DNA of 64,000 nt from NCBI GenBank assembly GCA_026315105.1, contig CM048744.1, positions 313,603,270 through 313,667,269 on the forward strand. Direction: 5' to 3'. This DNA is from Locusta migratoria. Its lineage: Eukaryota; Arthropoda; Insecta; Orthoptera; Acrididae. Position numbers and translations under genes: made by a program. This document shows positions 32,831-44,465 of the stretch, piece by piece. The notes beneath the pieces are model-generated. The model did no database searches. It worked only from the letters and a program-made list of their open reading frames with translations, and was not told the origin of the DNA. Every line of letters begins with the position of its first letter. Position 1 is the first letter of the stretch.

Positions 32831-33125
32831 ACACTTCAGTGTTAAAAATTGTATATCAAATGTCAAGGATATTGCTAAAAGGACATTAAGCAAGTTTCAC
32901 ATAATGAGAATTGTAAAATATTATGAAATACTATTTTTATGTTTTGAAAAAAAAAAAAAAAAAAAAATTAGTGAAGATGTAAAAGGTTTATTGTTACATA
33001 TGGCTGTATTACAGTATTGAAAAATTAAAAATGTAGCAATTACTGTATTATTAAAAGATCTAGATCACTTTGATACTGTGGTATGAAATGGTAGATCATG
33101 AAGTTTTTGTGGTTGCCTACCCCTG

Positions 33126-33293
33126 TTTTACTGAATGATGCAGATCCAATTGTTGCAGCTGGCCACCAAAACTGTATGCACTGTAAATGTGCAAAACAGG
33201 CAAGCAGCACCTCCATTGTCAGAACTATTGGAATGATCCAATTACTTTGAAACTCAAGACTGGGTGCCTTTCTAGCAACAAAACTCCGGTTTT

Positions 33294-33324
<31 letters not shown>

Positions 33325-34350
33325 AGGAGGGAATGAGTCAATTTTTTAACAAGTCAATCAGACGTAAGGTTTCTAACTTTAGAAATTAATAACATATGCC
33401 AGATCAAACATAATAAAATAAATGCAATATAACTACTACATTCATGCAGTTATAGAATTTTTAACTGATATTAGTAATATCACTTTCCTTGTTATATGGA
33501 ACAACCAATTTTTTTTCATGATTTCATATAAACATTAAAGTTATGAGTGCATTGTCTGACCTTTCATTATAACACTTTTAAAATGTCATAGTGTATATAT
33601 ACATGAGATTATTAATAAAATGAAATATCAAAACTAGAAAATTTTAATGGCTAAAAATATACTTTTTGTTTTGACCTTTCAGATTGAAAACCTGAGTCAC
33701 GAATAATTTGCAGCATTCACAGAAGCGGGGGGTGGGGGTGGGGGGGCAGAGCCAGCATGTGTAATTAGTGGTCACAAATCAATGTTACCACTGTGCATTG
33801 ATTTCATCACCGGGGACTAGGGGGACGTGTACCCCTATCAATATTGTGGCCTTCCTTTTATTCCTCCACATGATATATATCCAACCTTTGAATCTCCCTC
33901 CCCCCCCCCCCCCCACAATAAATTTAGTGGTGGTGATGCCTATGCTACTGTATGTAACTTGCAGTACAGCCATTGATCAGTGCAGGGCACATAAAGCTGA
34001 GCTTTATCAGCACTGAAGACAAACAAGACAGCATTACCAACAAACTGATGGACAACTTCTTATGCTCACTGAAAGAAATGGAGTATGAATTCCTAACTCA
34101 ATTTTGAACTCTTGCCATTTTCAATTTTCTCTTTGTTTTACATATCTAAATCATAACGATGACCATGTATTGTACGTAATGTACCGTGTAATGCAGGCAC
34201 AGTTATCTAATAGAATTAAGAAAAGAAACAGACTTAAGGATATCGTGTTCTTTCGTGTGACAGCACTTGTGGCACAAGAGATGATGTCTGATTACACTGG
34301 GGAGTGCTGGTGTGGTACAGAGAGTAAGTAATTTAGATTGGAACCTATAT
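33126..34350. other. Non-coding stretch with homopolymer tracts
   Basis: TG run followed by about 16 G (33296-33323), a G-rich tract (33727-33747) and a C(13) tract (33901-33914). No gene recognised. Confidence 0.5.
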
Positions 34351-34359
34351 CCTGTAAGT

Positions 34360-34639
<280 letters not shown>

Positions 34640-34648
34640 CCTGTAAGT

Positions 34649-36250
34649 GAAGAAGTGTTAGGAGGTGGTGGCATTTTCCAGGCTTGGCACTATCTGTCCA
34701 CGATAGGACACTATCAATGCCAAGTGCTTCTTGCACTGCTTTGGTACAGGTTTCATACAGCAGTAACATAACTTGGCAAACATGTATTATTGACTCATTA
34801 GTAGCAAGGAACACAACAATGGTACAATTAGGCAGTGCCACATCTAGTAGGTGGTTAAGATACTGGGGATGTCTGCACTTTTTTTTTTTTTTTTTTTTTT
34901 TTTCTTCTTCTCGTTTGGGAAATTTTATAGATTCAGCACTGCAGTCAATTTCACCGTGGAAGTACATTCCTGGCTTTGGCATCAATGGCAAAATAATAAA
35001 TAAATAAAAAAGGGCAGTCGATGCAAAGTGGTCTGTAAAGAATGGAAATGTGATAAAACCGAGCTACATTACATTTTTCTGATCTTCATATCACAGTCAT
35101 TTGATAATCCGTGTAGGCAGATTATGTCATTTCAAAATATCCTATTTCATTATAAACTGTTCTGACAGATTTCCGTGTCCATACCGAGGAGCACCTCATG
35201 GTGTCCCTGCAAGCTCAGTGGTTATATGTCATGCACATATGGGCACAGGTGTGTCACCTTTCCTTGATGCATATCATAGCCTCCACACAGGCTTCTGTAG
35301 CACCACTGACATCAACTTCATCATCTCTATCATGGTCTGTTGTGGCAGACACAGATTTTCTGGGGCAACTCATCCATCTGTTGCACCTTGTTCTGCCCAG
35401 TCTTATCCAATTACACCCTTGGGAATCATTCTGCCACCTCTCCTGAGGATGGCTCCTCTCAACTATGTATCACTTACGTTTCTTTTCTGAATTAGTCACC
35501 ACATGTTTCTGTGATTCCATGATCTTCAGAAATGGTCTGATAGTCCCATGGCTCAACTGTTTTGAGATTACTTATAAATAATTCAGCTTGCTAAGCCTGT
35601 TTACACGTTTAAAAAAAAATCCCAGTTTTTATAGCGTCCAATTATGACTGCAAGATTAGAATACAAAATTTTAGGCTCAGGGACATACTTTAAACCATGG
35701 CCTAATGTTAATTAAAAAAAATCAGCAAGTATGCAAAGTGTGAATAGGAAATTCTGCCTTGTGTGGTTTGAGCAAAATATCAGAAAAAAAAATGTTTTTA
35801 TATTTTATATTTAATTGTAAAATTTGAAGTAATCAGATCTTCCCTGATTTCCATTGCTCTCAAGAGGTAAAATTTTCCTAATTTACTTCTATGAGAACTA
35901 CAATATCAGAAACAATTTATGTATGCTTAAAAGTAAATTTTGTATCTCCCACTATCCCTGTTGTTGTTCTATTACACAGGTCGACAAATTTTGACTTTTT
36001 GTCTGGGGTTTGCATGAAAATATGAATTTCTGACTAAATTGACCCTGCTGATCACAAATATGCAGCCTGTTTCTCTGTAGCACGTCAGGTTTTTGCACCA
36101 CCACTACCATCATCATATTCACCATTGTCAAACTCTGCGCCCAATGAAATTGGAAATTGGTAAGCAATTAAGGGACAATGGAAATAAAATGGAACAGTAA
36201 AGTGGTTGAAAAACAATTGGAAGAAAGGCATATGAATTATAAGAAGCAAA
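34649..36250. other. No recognisable gene
   Basis: A T(23) tract lies at 34880-34902. A 129-codon ORF at 35101-35490 shows no recognised domain and is probably fortuitous. Confidence 0.4.
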
Positions 36251-36281
36251 TATTATGGTGGGCACTTACCAGGTAGAGGTA

Positions 36282-37412
36282 CTACTTCCGTTTTAGTTTG
36301 CCTGTGAATGAACGCTTGATATCCTTCCTCTTGTGTGTCACTTCTCCTTCACGTGTGATGCACCAACAGTAGTCAGCCATCATGTTTATTCCCCAACGAC
36401 CTTCATAACAATGTTCCATAGTTTTAAGTTCGTGATGACATCGTTCACCATGTTCCTCTGATGTGTCAGCCAAATTTTCTTGAAAACTCTCTAAGTGTGA
36501 CATTAGAAAATGTAGTTTTAGAGAGACCTTGCATCCTAACTGTTTAAAGGACTGTAGCAGCACTGCTTTCAAACTTCGCTTTGAAGAATCTATAAACAAT
36601 CTCCATTCTTTACTCTCATACTTCTGAGCTCCCATTTTCATCACTAATCCGGCGATTCTTTGCAGAACACTGTTAAACCATCTTCAACAAAAAATTCCCT
36701 GAAATCTTTATCACGATTTCTGTACAATGAATATGATGTACCGTGTGCAAGTAAGTTATTTTCACTGAGACGTGATCCCAGTAGTTGTGCTGCATCTTTT
36801 GAGAGTCCTAAGTCTTTCACCAAATTGTCAAGTTCTGTTTGAGTAAGAGGTTTTGGGCTACTATCGGTAACACACTCAGAATAGTTGGATTCACTGCATT
36901 CTTGACTTACATATGGTTCAGAGAATTCAAGAGAATCCACTGATGTTGGTGGAGAGGGGATTGGTAGCCCTGGACCATGAGGAACAGGTCTAATTGCCGA
37001 ATCTAAGTTTGGATACGATATGTTTTTCATGTTTCTTCTGTTGTATCCCGTTACATTCGTCATACAGGAGTAACAGTCATCAACATGATTCTTCTGTTCA
37101 ATCCATACCATAGGAATTGCGAAGTTCAAGCACTTGATTTTACCTTCACTCCATTTCCTTAACTGCTCCACACATGTGTGGAACAAATGATTTGTCCTGA
37201 TCGCCGAGCTTCATGCCGAAATATGCAAAATATGACTTCTGCACAAATTTTGTTATTTGTCGACGTCTTACACGTATCACATAATTTCCACAGATGTAAC
37301 AAAATGTATCTGGGCTATTCACACACTGCCTTCCTGACATTTTTAACACACCTTCAGTGAAATGCCACCACTCACAACACAGTGCGAAAGCACCTTCTTG
37401 TATCTGTAGCAC
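36282..37412 (-). pseudogene. Conserved transposon-associated protein, frameshifted and internally deleted
   Basis: Three minus-strand blocks read in order: a zinc-binding-like N-terminus (FCYICGNYVI, SYFAYFGMKLGDQDK), a middle block (LRKWSEGK, VWIEQKNHVDDCYSCM, YPNLDSAIRPVPHGPGLP, then a serine/glutamate-rich linker), and a C-terminal block (YESKEWRLFIDSSKRSLKAVLL, SEEHGERCHHELKTMEHCYEG, NMMADYCW). Frameshifts sit at about 37180 and 36645. The jump from KAVLLQ to GCKVSLKLHFLMSH looks like an internal deletion of a few hundred codons compared with full-length homologues as I recall them. It resembles an uncharacterised family multiplied in arthropod genomes and likely of transposon origin; I cannot name it. 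No terminal repeats were found. Confidence 0.6.
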
Positions 37413-37876
37413 TCACTCACTGATTTCTGTGGCGATAATGGAACGTCAGCTCCAAGTTCATTAGCCCCCTCTGCCTCACCTTCACACAAAAAATGCAGCG
37501 TTGCCACATTTCTGTAGTTGTGGACACTGCATAACATAGATTTCGCAGCCAATGGTAGGTTTGGAGGGGGGTAGCTGTGCAGAAAAAAGTGAGGGTGATG
37601 GAGAAAAACTGATATGATTTTCATATTCAGGAGTGCAAATTTAGTAAAGAACACCCCTTACTTTCCAAACCCCAGAATCCATGTCGACCTGTGTTATTAC
37701 ACCCGCAGCAGTAAAATCGGTAGTAAATTTAATTGTTTTTAGTCAGTGTAGTTTCCCCACATCCTCTTTACGTACATTCAGTCTGCTTAATTTATGTTTA
37801 TAATATTTTATTACTCTACTATATCCTACTAAAATCAATATTTTTTCCTAAATAACATTGATATAAAAAGTACTAC
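37413..37876. other. No recognisable gene
   Basis: Mostly AT-rich. A minus-strand ORF at 37343-37654 overlaps the pseudogene start but shows no domain. Confidence 0.4.
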
Positions 37877-37886
37877 ATGTGTAAAA

Positions 37887-38086
37887 AATGTTCAAATGTT
37901 TGTAAACCTAAGGAACTAAATTGTGATCTTCAGTCCCTAGACTAACAACTACTTAAACTACTTAAAACTAACAACAACAAATACACCCATGCCCGAGGGA
38001 GGTCTCAAATCTCTGACGGGGATTGGTCGCGCAAACTGTGGCGAGACACTTTAGACCAATTGGCCATTCCCACATAGCACGGCTGT
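37887..38086 (-). mobile_element. SINE, minus strand
   Basis: 3' end ttcaaatgtttgtaaacct at the left, then the body and a degenerate B box. Near-perfect 10-nt duplication atgtgtaaaa / atgtgcaaaa (37877-37886, 38087-38096). Confidence 0.78.
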
Positions 38087-38096
38087 ATGTGCAAAA

Positions 38097-38885
38097 CCCT
38101 GGTCTGATGTAAGAGAGGGTCTGATGGCCCTAATCTAATCAACTTACATAAATATTTTGAGAAAAATTTTAGAATATCATCAACATTTCCTATGTAAAAC
38201 CACCACTTGGACCATTAATATTCTTACTATCAAGAAGTTCTTACAGCTGTTGCTATACAGTATGTTTTTTCTAATATTATTCTTACCAGTTAAGCATTTT
38301 GAGGCTAGGGTGGGCTTCATATGCCTCATACTAATCATTTGTTCATGGTATTTGTTATTTGTGTTCATTTCATTTTATTCAGGTCACACGTATTGCCCAA
38401 TTATCTTGTACGGGCGCTAAAGACCTAGTTGTCGTGCGCCCATAACATCATATCCATCCATCCATCCATTTGTTCATGGGCTGTTCCTGATAAAACCACT
38501 ATTTTTTTAATACAAAAACTATGAATTTTGGCATTCAATACTTCTATAGTTCCTAATCATTGTTAAATGTTGAAATTTTTATCATATCTTCCCCAGATTA
38601 TATTTCTGAACTACCACTTTAGTTTTTTGTATCTTTGTCCATTACTGAGGTCCAGACAGTCAAAAATGCTGTATTTATGCACAAAATCTGGTTTTAGCCA
38701 TATTTGCATCATGGATCACAAATGTCCAAATAACTAACCATAGCAAACTACTCAAATTTTGTCTTTATTTGCTTCAGACATTTACCTATAAATGCCATTT
38801 TTCCTCTTTTGTAAACACTTATCTGTTATTTAGATACACCTGAAAACTGTCGATTGTGCTGAGGGACTACTTTCTGACTGCAATG
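38097..38885. other. No recognisable gene
   Basis: AT-rich; a short catccatccatccat run occurs near 38450-38468. Confidence 0.4.
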
Positions 38886-38889
38886 AAAC

Positions 38890-39122
38890 TGTGGACGTTA
38901 CTAAGGGCAGTGGAGCCCAATGACCACACACACTTTACAGTACAAATACTTTATTCAATCTTGTCAACTTAGCAAACAAGCATAGACTAATTTAAACATG
39001 CCGGATTAAACAAGAACAGCAACAACCAAATATTGTCATACAGATAAGATACTTGGTTCATGACCATGATCGACGAGCAGAGACACATAAACACTCGTAT
39101 AAGCAGCTAGTGCCACCAGACA
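38890..39122 (-). repeat. 3' LTR of the minus-strand gypsy element
   Basis: TG...CA-type ends on both sides; shares blocks such as gggcagtggagcccaatg and gaccatgatcga with the copy at 41751-41978. Polypurine tract adjoins its inner edge. Confidence 0.82.
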
Positions 39123-39530
39123 GCCCCTTCCCCCACAGTATGAAGTACTCCTAAGAGCCGTAGCTGTGGGGGGGGGGGGGGAGGAAGAGTCACAAGACTA
39201 GTAGAAGCACATGCAGAGGGCATCGCATACTTGGTGAGTTCTATTGTCCCATCCGGTAGTATGGGAAGGGGAGGTAGCCAACGTGCAGTAGGGCCTCAAA
39301 CAATGAAATTCTGCAATCAAGGAGGCAGCATAACCTGTTGCAAGAGTCGTCAGCTTAAGTGGGAGCCACAGACCAGAACTATGATTAGCACAGTGCTCGA
39401 TGGGAGCAGGAAGGTCCGAGCCTCGGAAGGAGCGGAATCACGGACCAGTTGGAAACATGTAATAAGCTCGCATTTAGTAGAGGACATGCACATAATGAAT
39501 ATGTTATAGTCGCGTACCACGACTGACAGC

Positions 39531-39970
39531 TCAGTTGTGAGTGGTGGGGAACAGGGATGGAGAATTGATAGCAGGGATCGGAGGGGGGAGAGAATTCTCT
39601 AAAGGGGGAGGACGGAGAGGAGGAAGAGGTGTCATTGACAGAAGAAGGTGTGTGAACTGATGGCGAAGCAGAGGGAGGGGGGCAGAAGGGTGAGGAAGAG
39701 GGGCCTCGAATGAGAAGAAGGAAGAGGAGGGAGCCTCGGCCTCGAGAGGGGTAGCAGGATCGAGGTGCAAGGGTGTTAGGCAATTAATGCAGATGGCAGG
39801 AGGTTTGCCATTGAGAAGTATGGTGTAGGTGTTCACTGCACGAACGAGGACAGGATAAGGATCAGAGTAAGCGGGCTGTAAGGATGGGCGGATGGTGTTA
39901 TCACGCAAGAACACAAACTCACAAGTCTGCAGTAGGGGTGGGAGTGTGAGGCACAACAACTTGAGTGCAC
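39531..39970 (-). pseudogene. Gypsy integrase C-terminal domain
   Basis: CEFVFLRDNTIRPSLQPAYS and LDPAT-type ending match the small C-terminal barrel of gypsy integrases (FLRDDxVRPPLxPPYxGPY pattern). A proline/serine-rich extension follows. Confidence 0.75.
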
Positions 39971-39974
39971 TATG

Positions 39975-40418
39975 AATTTCTCGAGGTGCTGGTGCTCGAG
40001 CGGTTCTTTAGAAGCTCACAAGAAATGGTGCTGTGGCGCATCCTGCTGTCTGGCGGTTGACTGGGGCAGCATGCCACACCACACACTGCGGCTATTTGCC
40101 ACACTCTCAACTTGCTGTGATTATCTTTTAAATATGGGCATTGGATTCACGAAAACCAAAGTCACGGAGCTGGAAACATCTGTTGCAAAGCTCCGTAGTG
40201 TAGGAAAAAATACAAAAGGCATGGTAAGATATTTAAATTTACATAATATCTCTGGCAATCAAACAGATACATTGACGGTTGCAAACGTCCATTCTCATAG
40301 TAACGAAATTCAGACAAAATACCCATCTTTTGTGTATGTTATTCATTCAAACTACATTAAAAGGAAATTTGGTAAAAGGTTGGATCGTGACTTAAACAGT
40401 CTGCCAGAATCGGAAAAC

Positions 40419-40456
<38 letters not shown>

Positions 40457-41045
40457 CTGCAATAACAAGCAAAATGCATCAAAATTAACACTATCCAAAC
40501 TTTTGAACAGAATGAGGACATAACAACCAACAGTCAGTATTGTAGTTGTAAATTGTGGTGGCTGTGTTGAGAAAGTGCCAGAGCCTTAAGGTGAAATAAG
40601 GACGGAAGCTTAGTTACGTAACGCTGGCTGTTACTGTAAGCTCTGTCTGCATTTTTTCTACAATTAGTAAGTATGTTTAAGGAGTGTTAGGGTGTAACAT
40701 GTTATAGCATTATTCTCTCGTGTAAGTACAGAATGTATATTTGTGTTTGTAACAATGAAGTTCTTTTTTCATGAATGATATATGTTTTAATAATAGTCCT
40801 ATGATTATTGTCTTCTGCAAAATGCACTACTACTATTACTAATAATAATAATAATAATAACCCAGATTCTTCCTTGCACATACTGAAAACAATTATTACA
40901 ACTGCTCTGTCACAATGCTTCCTTGTAGAGTAGTTTCGTTCAGCCTCCAGAAAGTGCAACACTGTCGACAACTTCTCAAGAGTACTTGAAGATTTCTTGA
41001 GAATTTGCCTTAGCGTCGCACATTTCTTGAGAGTGCTCATAGCCC
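39975..41045. other. About 1.07-kb insertion of unknown nature splitting the gypsy integrase
   Basis: Integrase coding is interrupted here. The segment includes a T(27) tract at 40423-40449, an 80-codon run around TKTKVTELETSVAKLRSV with no known domain, and (ATA)n near 40840-40860. No terminal repeats or target duplication were recognised, and the limits are approximate. Confidence 0.45.
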
Positions 41046-41740
41046 ATCTGTAGTCTACAGATCCGAAGATACCCTTACAGGTGGAGGAGAGTGGCTGGCA
41101 GGAGGGGGAGAGGAGGCCGCAGCACAGATCAAGCAGACTCGGTCTACCAGGGAAGGGAGATCCTTAAGCGAGTGGGGTGGGGGGGGGGGACAAGTTTGCC
41201 CATAAAGGTGAGTTGTTGCCTGTATACAAATTCCGCAAAGGTGCCATGGAGCTCCTCCTTGTAGGTCAAATGCAGGCCAAGGAAGACCAGGGGAAGGGTG
41301 CCAAGCCAAAGTGACCCGTGGCACTGAAGGGCTGATTTTAGGGTCCAGTGTCACCGCTCCAACAACCCATTGCTCTGTGGATGGTAGGCAGTGGTATGGA
41401 TCTGGTGGATGCAGCAAAAGTGATGTTAGTGAAAAGGGCACTCTCGAATTGGCATCCCTGGTCAGTTTTGATGACAGAGGCAGGTAATTTTGAAAGCACA
41501 AGCAAAGGACTCAGCAGTGATGTTGAGCAGAGGTGTGGCCTCCATCCACCTCATGGCACGGTCAATCATGGAAAGGACGTATAAGTGACTGGAGACCAGT
41601 GGAAGGGGACCAACAAAATCCAAGTGGACATGCTGGAATCTGCCAGATGGAGGAGAGAAACAACCAAGCGAAGGGGAGGTGTGATATGAGACCTTGTTCC
41701 ACTGACTCCAGATCAGAAGTTGCATGTTCATATCACACTG
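41046..41740 (-). pseudogene. Gypsy integrase core
   Basis: The minus strand encodes RFQHVHLDFVGPLP and MIDRAMRWMEATPL (first catalytic Asp block, 41640-41560), then in a shifted frame RGCQFESALFTN (second Asp block) and a degenerate end. The frame changes near 41480. A further insertion separates it from its C-terminal part at 39531-39959. Confidence 0.8.
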
Positions 41741-41750
41741 GGGTCACCAC

Positions 41751-41978
41751 TGTGAATGTTAATAAGGGCAGTGGAGCCCAATGGCCACACACTTTACAGT
41801 ACAAATTTTTTTATTCAATGTTGTCAATACAGCAAACAAACACAGACTAACTTAAACAGGGTGGATGAAACAAGAACAGCAAAAACCAAAGATTGTCATA
41901 CAGTAATTATATTTGGTTTGTGACCATGATCGATGACCAGAGACACATACATTCGAATTGGTGGCTAGCTCTGCCACA
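41751..41978 (-). repeat. 5' LTR of the minus-strand gypsy element
   Basis: Pairs with 38890-39122; its inner edge is followed on the minus strand by tggtgacccc. Confidence 0.82.
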
Positions 41979-41982
41979 AAAC

Positions 41983-42540
41983 TTACCATCTCAACCTAAG
42001 ATATCCACTCAATGAAGGAAAAAAGGGTTTTAATCGTCATAGTATGATATCTTCAATCATGGAGCAATAGTTTTGATTATCTGACAGTTACTTTTATTGC
42101 AATATATTTTAAAAGTTTGCTGAATTTACACATTGTGTAGATTTTTCATATGTTTTATTTTATGTCTATTAGCACATGATATCAAAATTTTATTTGAAAC
42201 TGAGAGTACAACAGTATTGTGTTTTGTTACTGAGATGTTGGTTTCAATTTGCAAATAAATTGATTTAGAGTACCCATTTCTGTCCAAGTGAACTTGATGC
42301 CTGTAATGATATACTAATCATTCCATTTTAACAGAAAAGATTGCTCTCCTAACCTGACCATGTCAGCTAATTAATTATAATTAAAATTGTATTTTGTTTA
42401 AGCTTTTGTTATTACATGTTTATGTTTATACACAAATTGGTATACTGAGCTCAACAAGAAAATCATAATAAAAGCAATTAGTGACATATATTGTACACAA
42501 TTTCCAACAATTTGAGCAATATTTAAATTTTATTTTGCAG
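41983..42540. other. Intron-like AT-rich sequence ending in a splice acceptor
   Basis: The stretch ends with a pyrimidine-rich ttttattttgcag at 42528-42540 just before the zinc-finger coding sequence, as expected for a 3' splice site. Nothing else recognised. Confidence 0.55.
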
Positions 42541-43396
42541 GTGTTCAGCTACTATTGGCCAAATGGACACTACTTTCAGTGCTGGAACTTCAAAAATATG
42601 CAGTCATCAAATTGCTGAAACTGAAAACAAAATCATTGATACATCACATATCATTAAATTGAAGAGCACTTGTGATAAATCAACTTTCAAGTGTGATCAG
42701 TGTGGAAAAGCACTAGCTTCACTTCAGAATCTGAGAATACATTTGAGGATTCATTCTGGAGAACGACCAAATACATGTCAGATTTGTGGAATACGGTTTA
42801 CAGCCAGATCAGGTGTTAAAAGACATGAGAAGGAGGTACATGAAGGTGTAAAAGACCATGTTTGCCAGATTTGTGATCGAGCCTTTGCTAACAAACAAAC
42901 TTTACAGGATCACATTAGAATACACACTGGTGAAAGACCTTATGCCTGTAAAACTTGTAAGAAGGCATTCAAAACTAAGGCAGCACTGTATATTCACAAT
43001 AAATACCATACAGCTGTTAAGACACATACATGTCCTGTCTGTGGGAAACAATTCTGTACAAAAACTGTTCTGGAGAGACACAAACAGTGTCATACCGGAG
43101 AAAGACCTCACTGTTGTGACGTTTGTGGAAAAAGTTTTTATGTTAAATATGATTTGAAGAAACATAAACTCACTCATAAAACTGAAAAGCCTTTCGTTTG
43201 TCCACATTGTTTTCGTTCATTTAAGCTAATTAAGTATTTAAAAACACACATGAAAAATAAGAGCTGTAAACTGGAGCATGTGAGAGCTTCATTAGATTCA
43301 GACCTACATGGTAAAAATGAAAACAGTGAAGATATCACTGCTATTTCTTATGAAATGTCTAAAATAGAATGTAATAGTAATTTTTCATTTAAATGA
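42541..43396 (+). CDS. C2H2 zinc-finger protein, last coding exon
   Basis: The frame is open from the acceptor at 42540 through an in-frame ATG at 42563 to TGA at 43394-43396. It encodes seven tandem fingers: CDQCGKALASLQ..., CQICGIRFTARSG..., CQICDRAFANKQT..., CKTCKKAFKTKAA..., CPVCGKQFCTKTV..., CDVCGKSFYVKYD... and a last finger CPHCFRSFKLIKY... ending KSC (C2HC-like). Most linkers are of the TGERP type. Such proteins bind DNA in the nucleus. No stops or frameshifts occur, unlike nearly everything else in the window, so this is probably a functional host exon. An upstream exon is expected; if transcription starts at 42563 the protein would be 277 residues. The N-terminal part has no recognised domain. 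Confidence 0.88.
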
Positions 43397-43777
43397 GGAA
43401 CACTTCGTCAATGCAGTTGTTATCTTTTGGCACAATCATTGTATAAGCTGCATGCAACAGCTGTCATCTTAAAGCTTCACACATTGCTACAAGATAGTGC
43501 CTTGCTGTTGAATAACTTTATGTTGGTAATATATTACTACAGCCTACCTGTTAGCAATTATTTTGTGGTCTTGCAGTTTTGTGTGGTATTAATCTACTTC
43601 CACTCTGTTAAAGCCATTGGGTTTCATTTCAGACATTTGCTTTTTGCTTTATCCAGGAATTATTGAATGCTGTTGGTCTGCTTTTTCATTTGAAATGTAA
43701 GTGTACTGCACACTAAAGAGTTACTTTCTTTTGCTCTGACTATATGTAAAAGAACTCAATGTATTTTCTGTAATATA

Positions 43778-43863
43778 GTGCTCCTTATTAAAGATTCAAT
43801 TAAGTCTAAAAATAAATTTAGTGCTTCTTATTAAAGATTCAGTTAAGACTAAAAATAAATTTA
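43778..43863 (+). terminator. Tandem 43-bp duplication carrying polyadenylation signals
   Basis: Two adjacent near-identical 43-bp units (43778-43820, 43821-43863), each with ATTAAA and AATAAA, about 385-460 bases after the zinc-finger stop. They are plausible alternative poly(A) signals of that gene. Confidence 0.6.
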
Positions 43864-44167
43864 TCAGACATAAAACAATCTTTGAAGAGTATAAATAATT
43901 GTACTAGGCATTCTCCCTGTATTTAAATTAACACACACATTACTTGAAGGAGAAACTATGCTACATATGTTTGCATCTAAGTTGCAGTGTTTTGCTGTAT
44001 CTGTAACAATACAAGCTTTTGGACAGAAAGTAATAATGCAATGATAAGATCTTGAACAGGAAAAATGCAAATATAAGCAAAAATAAAAATAGAAAAGAGA
44101 TGACTTACCAAAAGGACCGGCTCATCGATAGAAACAAATAAAATCACACACAAACACACATACAAGC

Positions 44168-44194
44168 TTTCGCCACCACTGGCAGCTTCTTCAG
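44168..44194 (-). ncRNA. Hammerhead-like motif, PLE copy 3
   Basis: Minus strand: CTGAAGA, A, stem GCTGCC / GGTGGC with loop AGT, then GAAAGC. Identical core to 12676-12702. Confidence 0.5.
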
Positions 44195-44465
44195 GAAAAA
44201 AGAGGAAAAAAGGGGAGGAAAAAGGGAAGGATATGGGTTTTAAGGAAGTGGAAAAGGAGTCATTCCAATCCCAGGAGTGGAAGGACTTACCTTAGGGGAA
44301 AAAAAGGGAGGTAAACAAATACACACACACTCAGACATATCGAAACGCAAACACACTTAGACAGACATTTGTAAAAAGCAAAGAAGTTGGACAGACATAC
44401 CAATTGAGGCAGAGGCTCTGTCCACAGAACCAAGGCAATTATACTAAAGATGGTGGGCGGGAATT

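Larger units (their letters stand above)
26874..33125. mobile_element. hAT-type element, 6.25 kb, with 8-bp target duplication
   Basis: Left end caggggttggcaac, right end (inverted) caggggtaggcaacc; both continue into a gatctacc phrase within 40 bases of the end. The flanks carry a perfect 8-bp repeat ttttactg (26866-26873, 33126-33133), the target-duplication length typical of hAT elements. No hAT transposase was recognised inside, so it appears non-autonomous. It holds a nested DDE transposon (30030-32830). The remaining interior (27000-30000) has no coding similarity that I can see. Confidence 0.75.
38890..41978 (-). mobile_element. Ty3/gypsy LTR retrotransposon, internally deleted, 4-bp target duplication
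   Basis: Direct LTR copies at 38890-39122 and 41751-41978 share long blocks. Minus-strand 5' LTR is the right one; next to it the minus strand reads tggtgacccc, a primer-binding-site-like phrase, and a polypurine tract gggggaagggg lies beside the left LTR. aaac repeats at 38886-38889 and 41979-41982. Only integrase is present between them: gag, protease, RT and RNase H are missing, so the element is a deletion derivative. Confidence 0.85.

Noticed and set aside
35101..35490. 129-codon ORF as a possible gene
   Set aside because: No domain, no splice or promoter context, and composition like random open frame.
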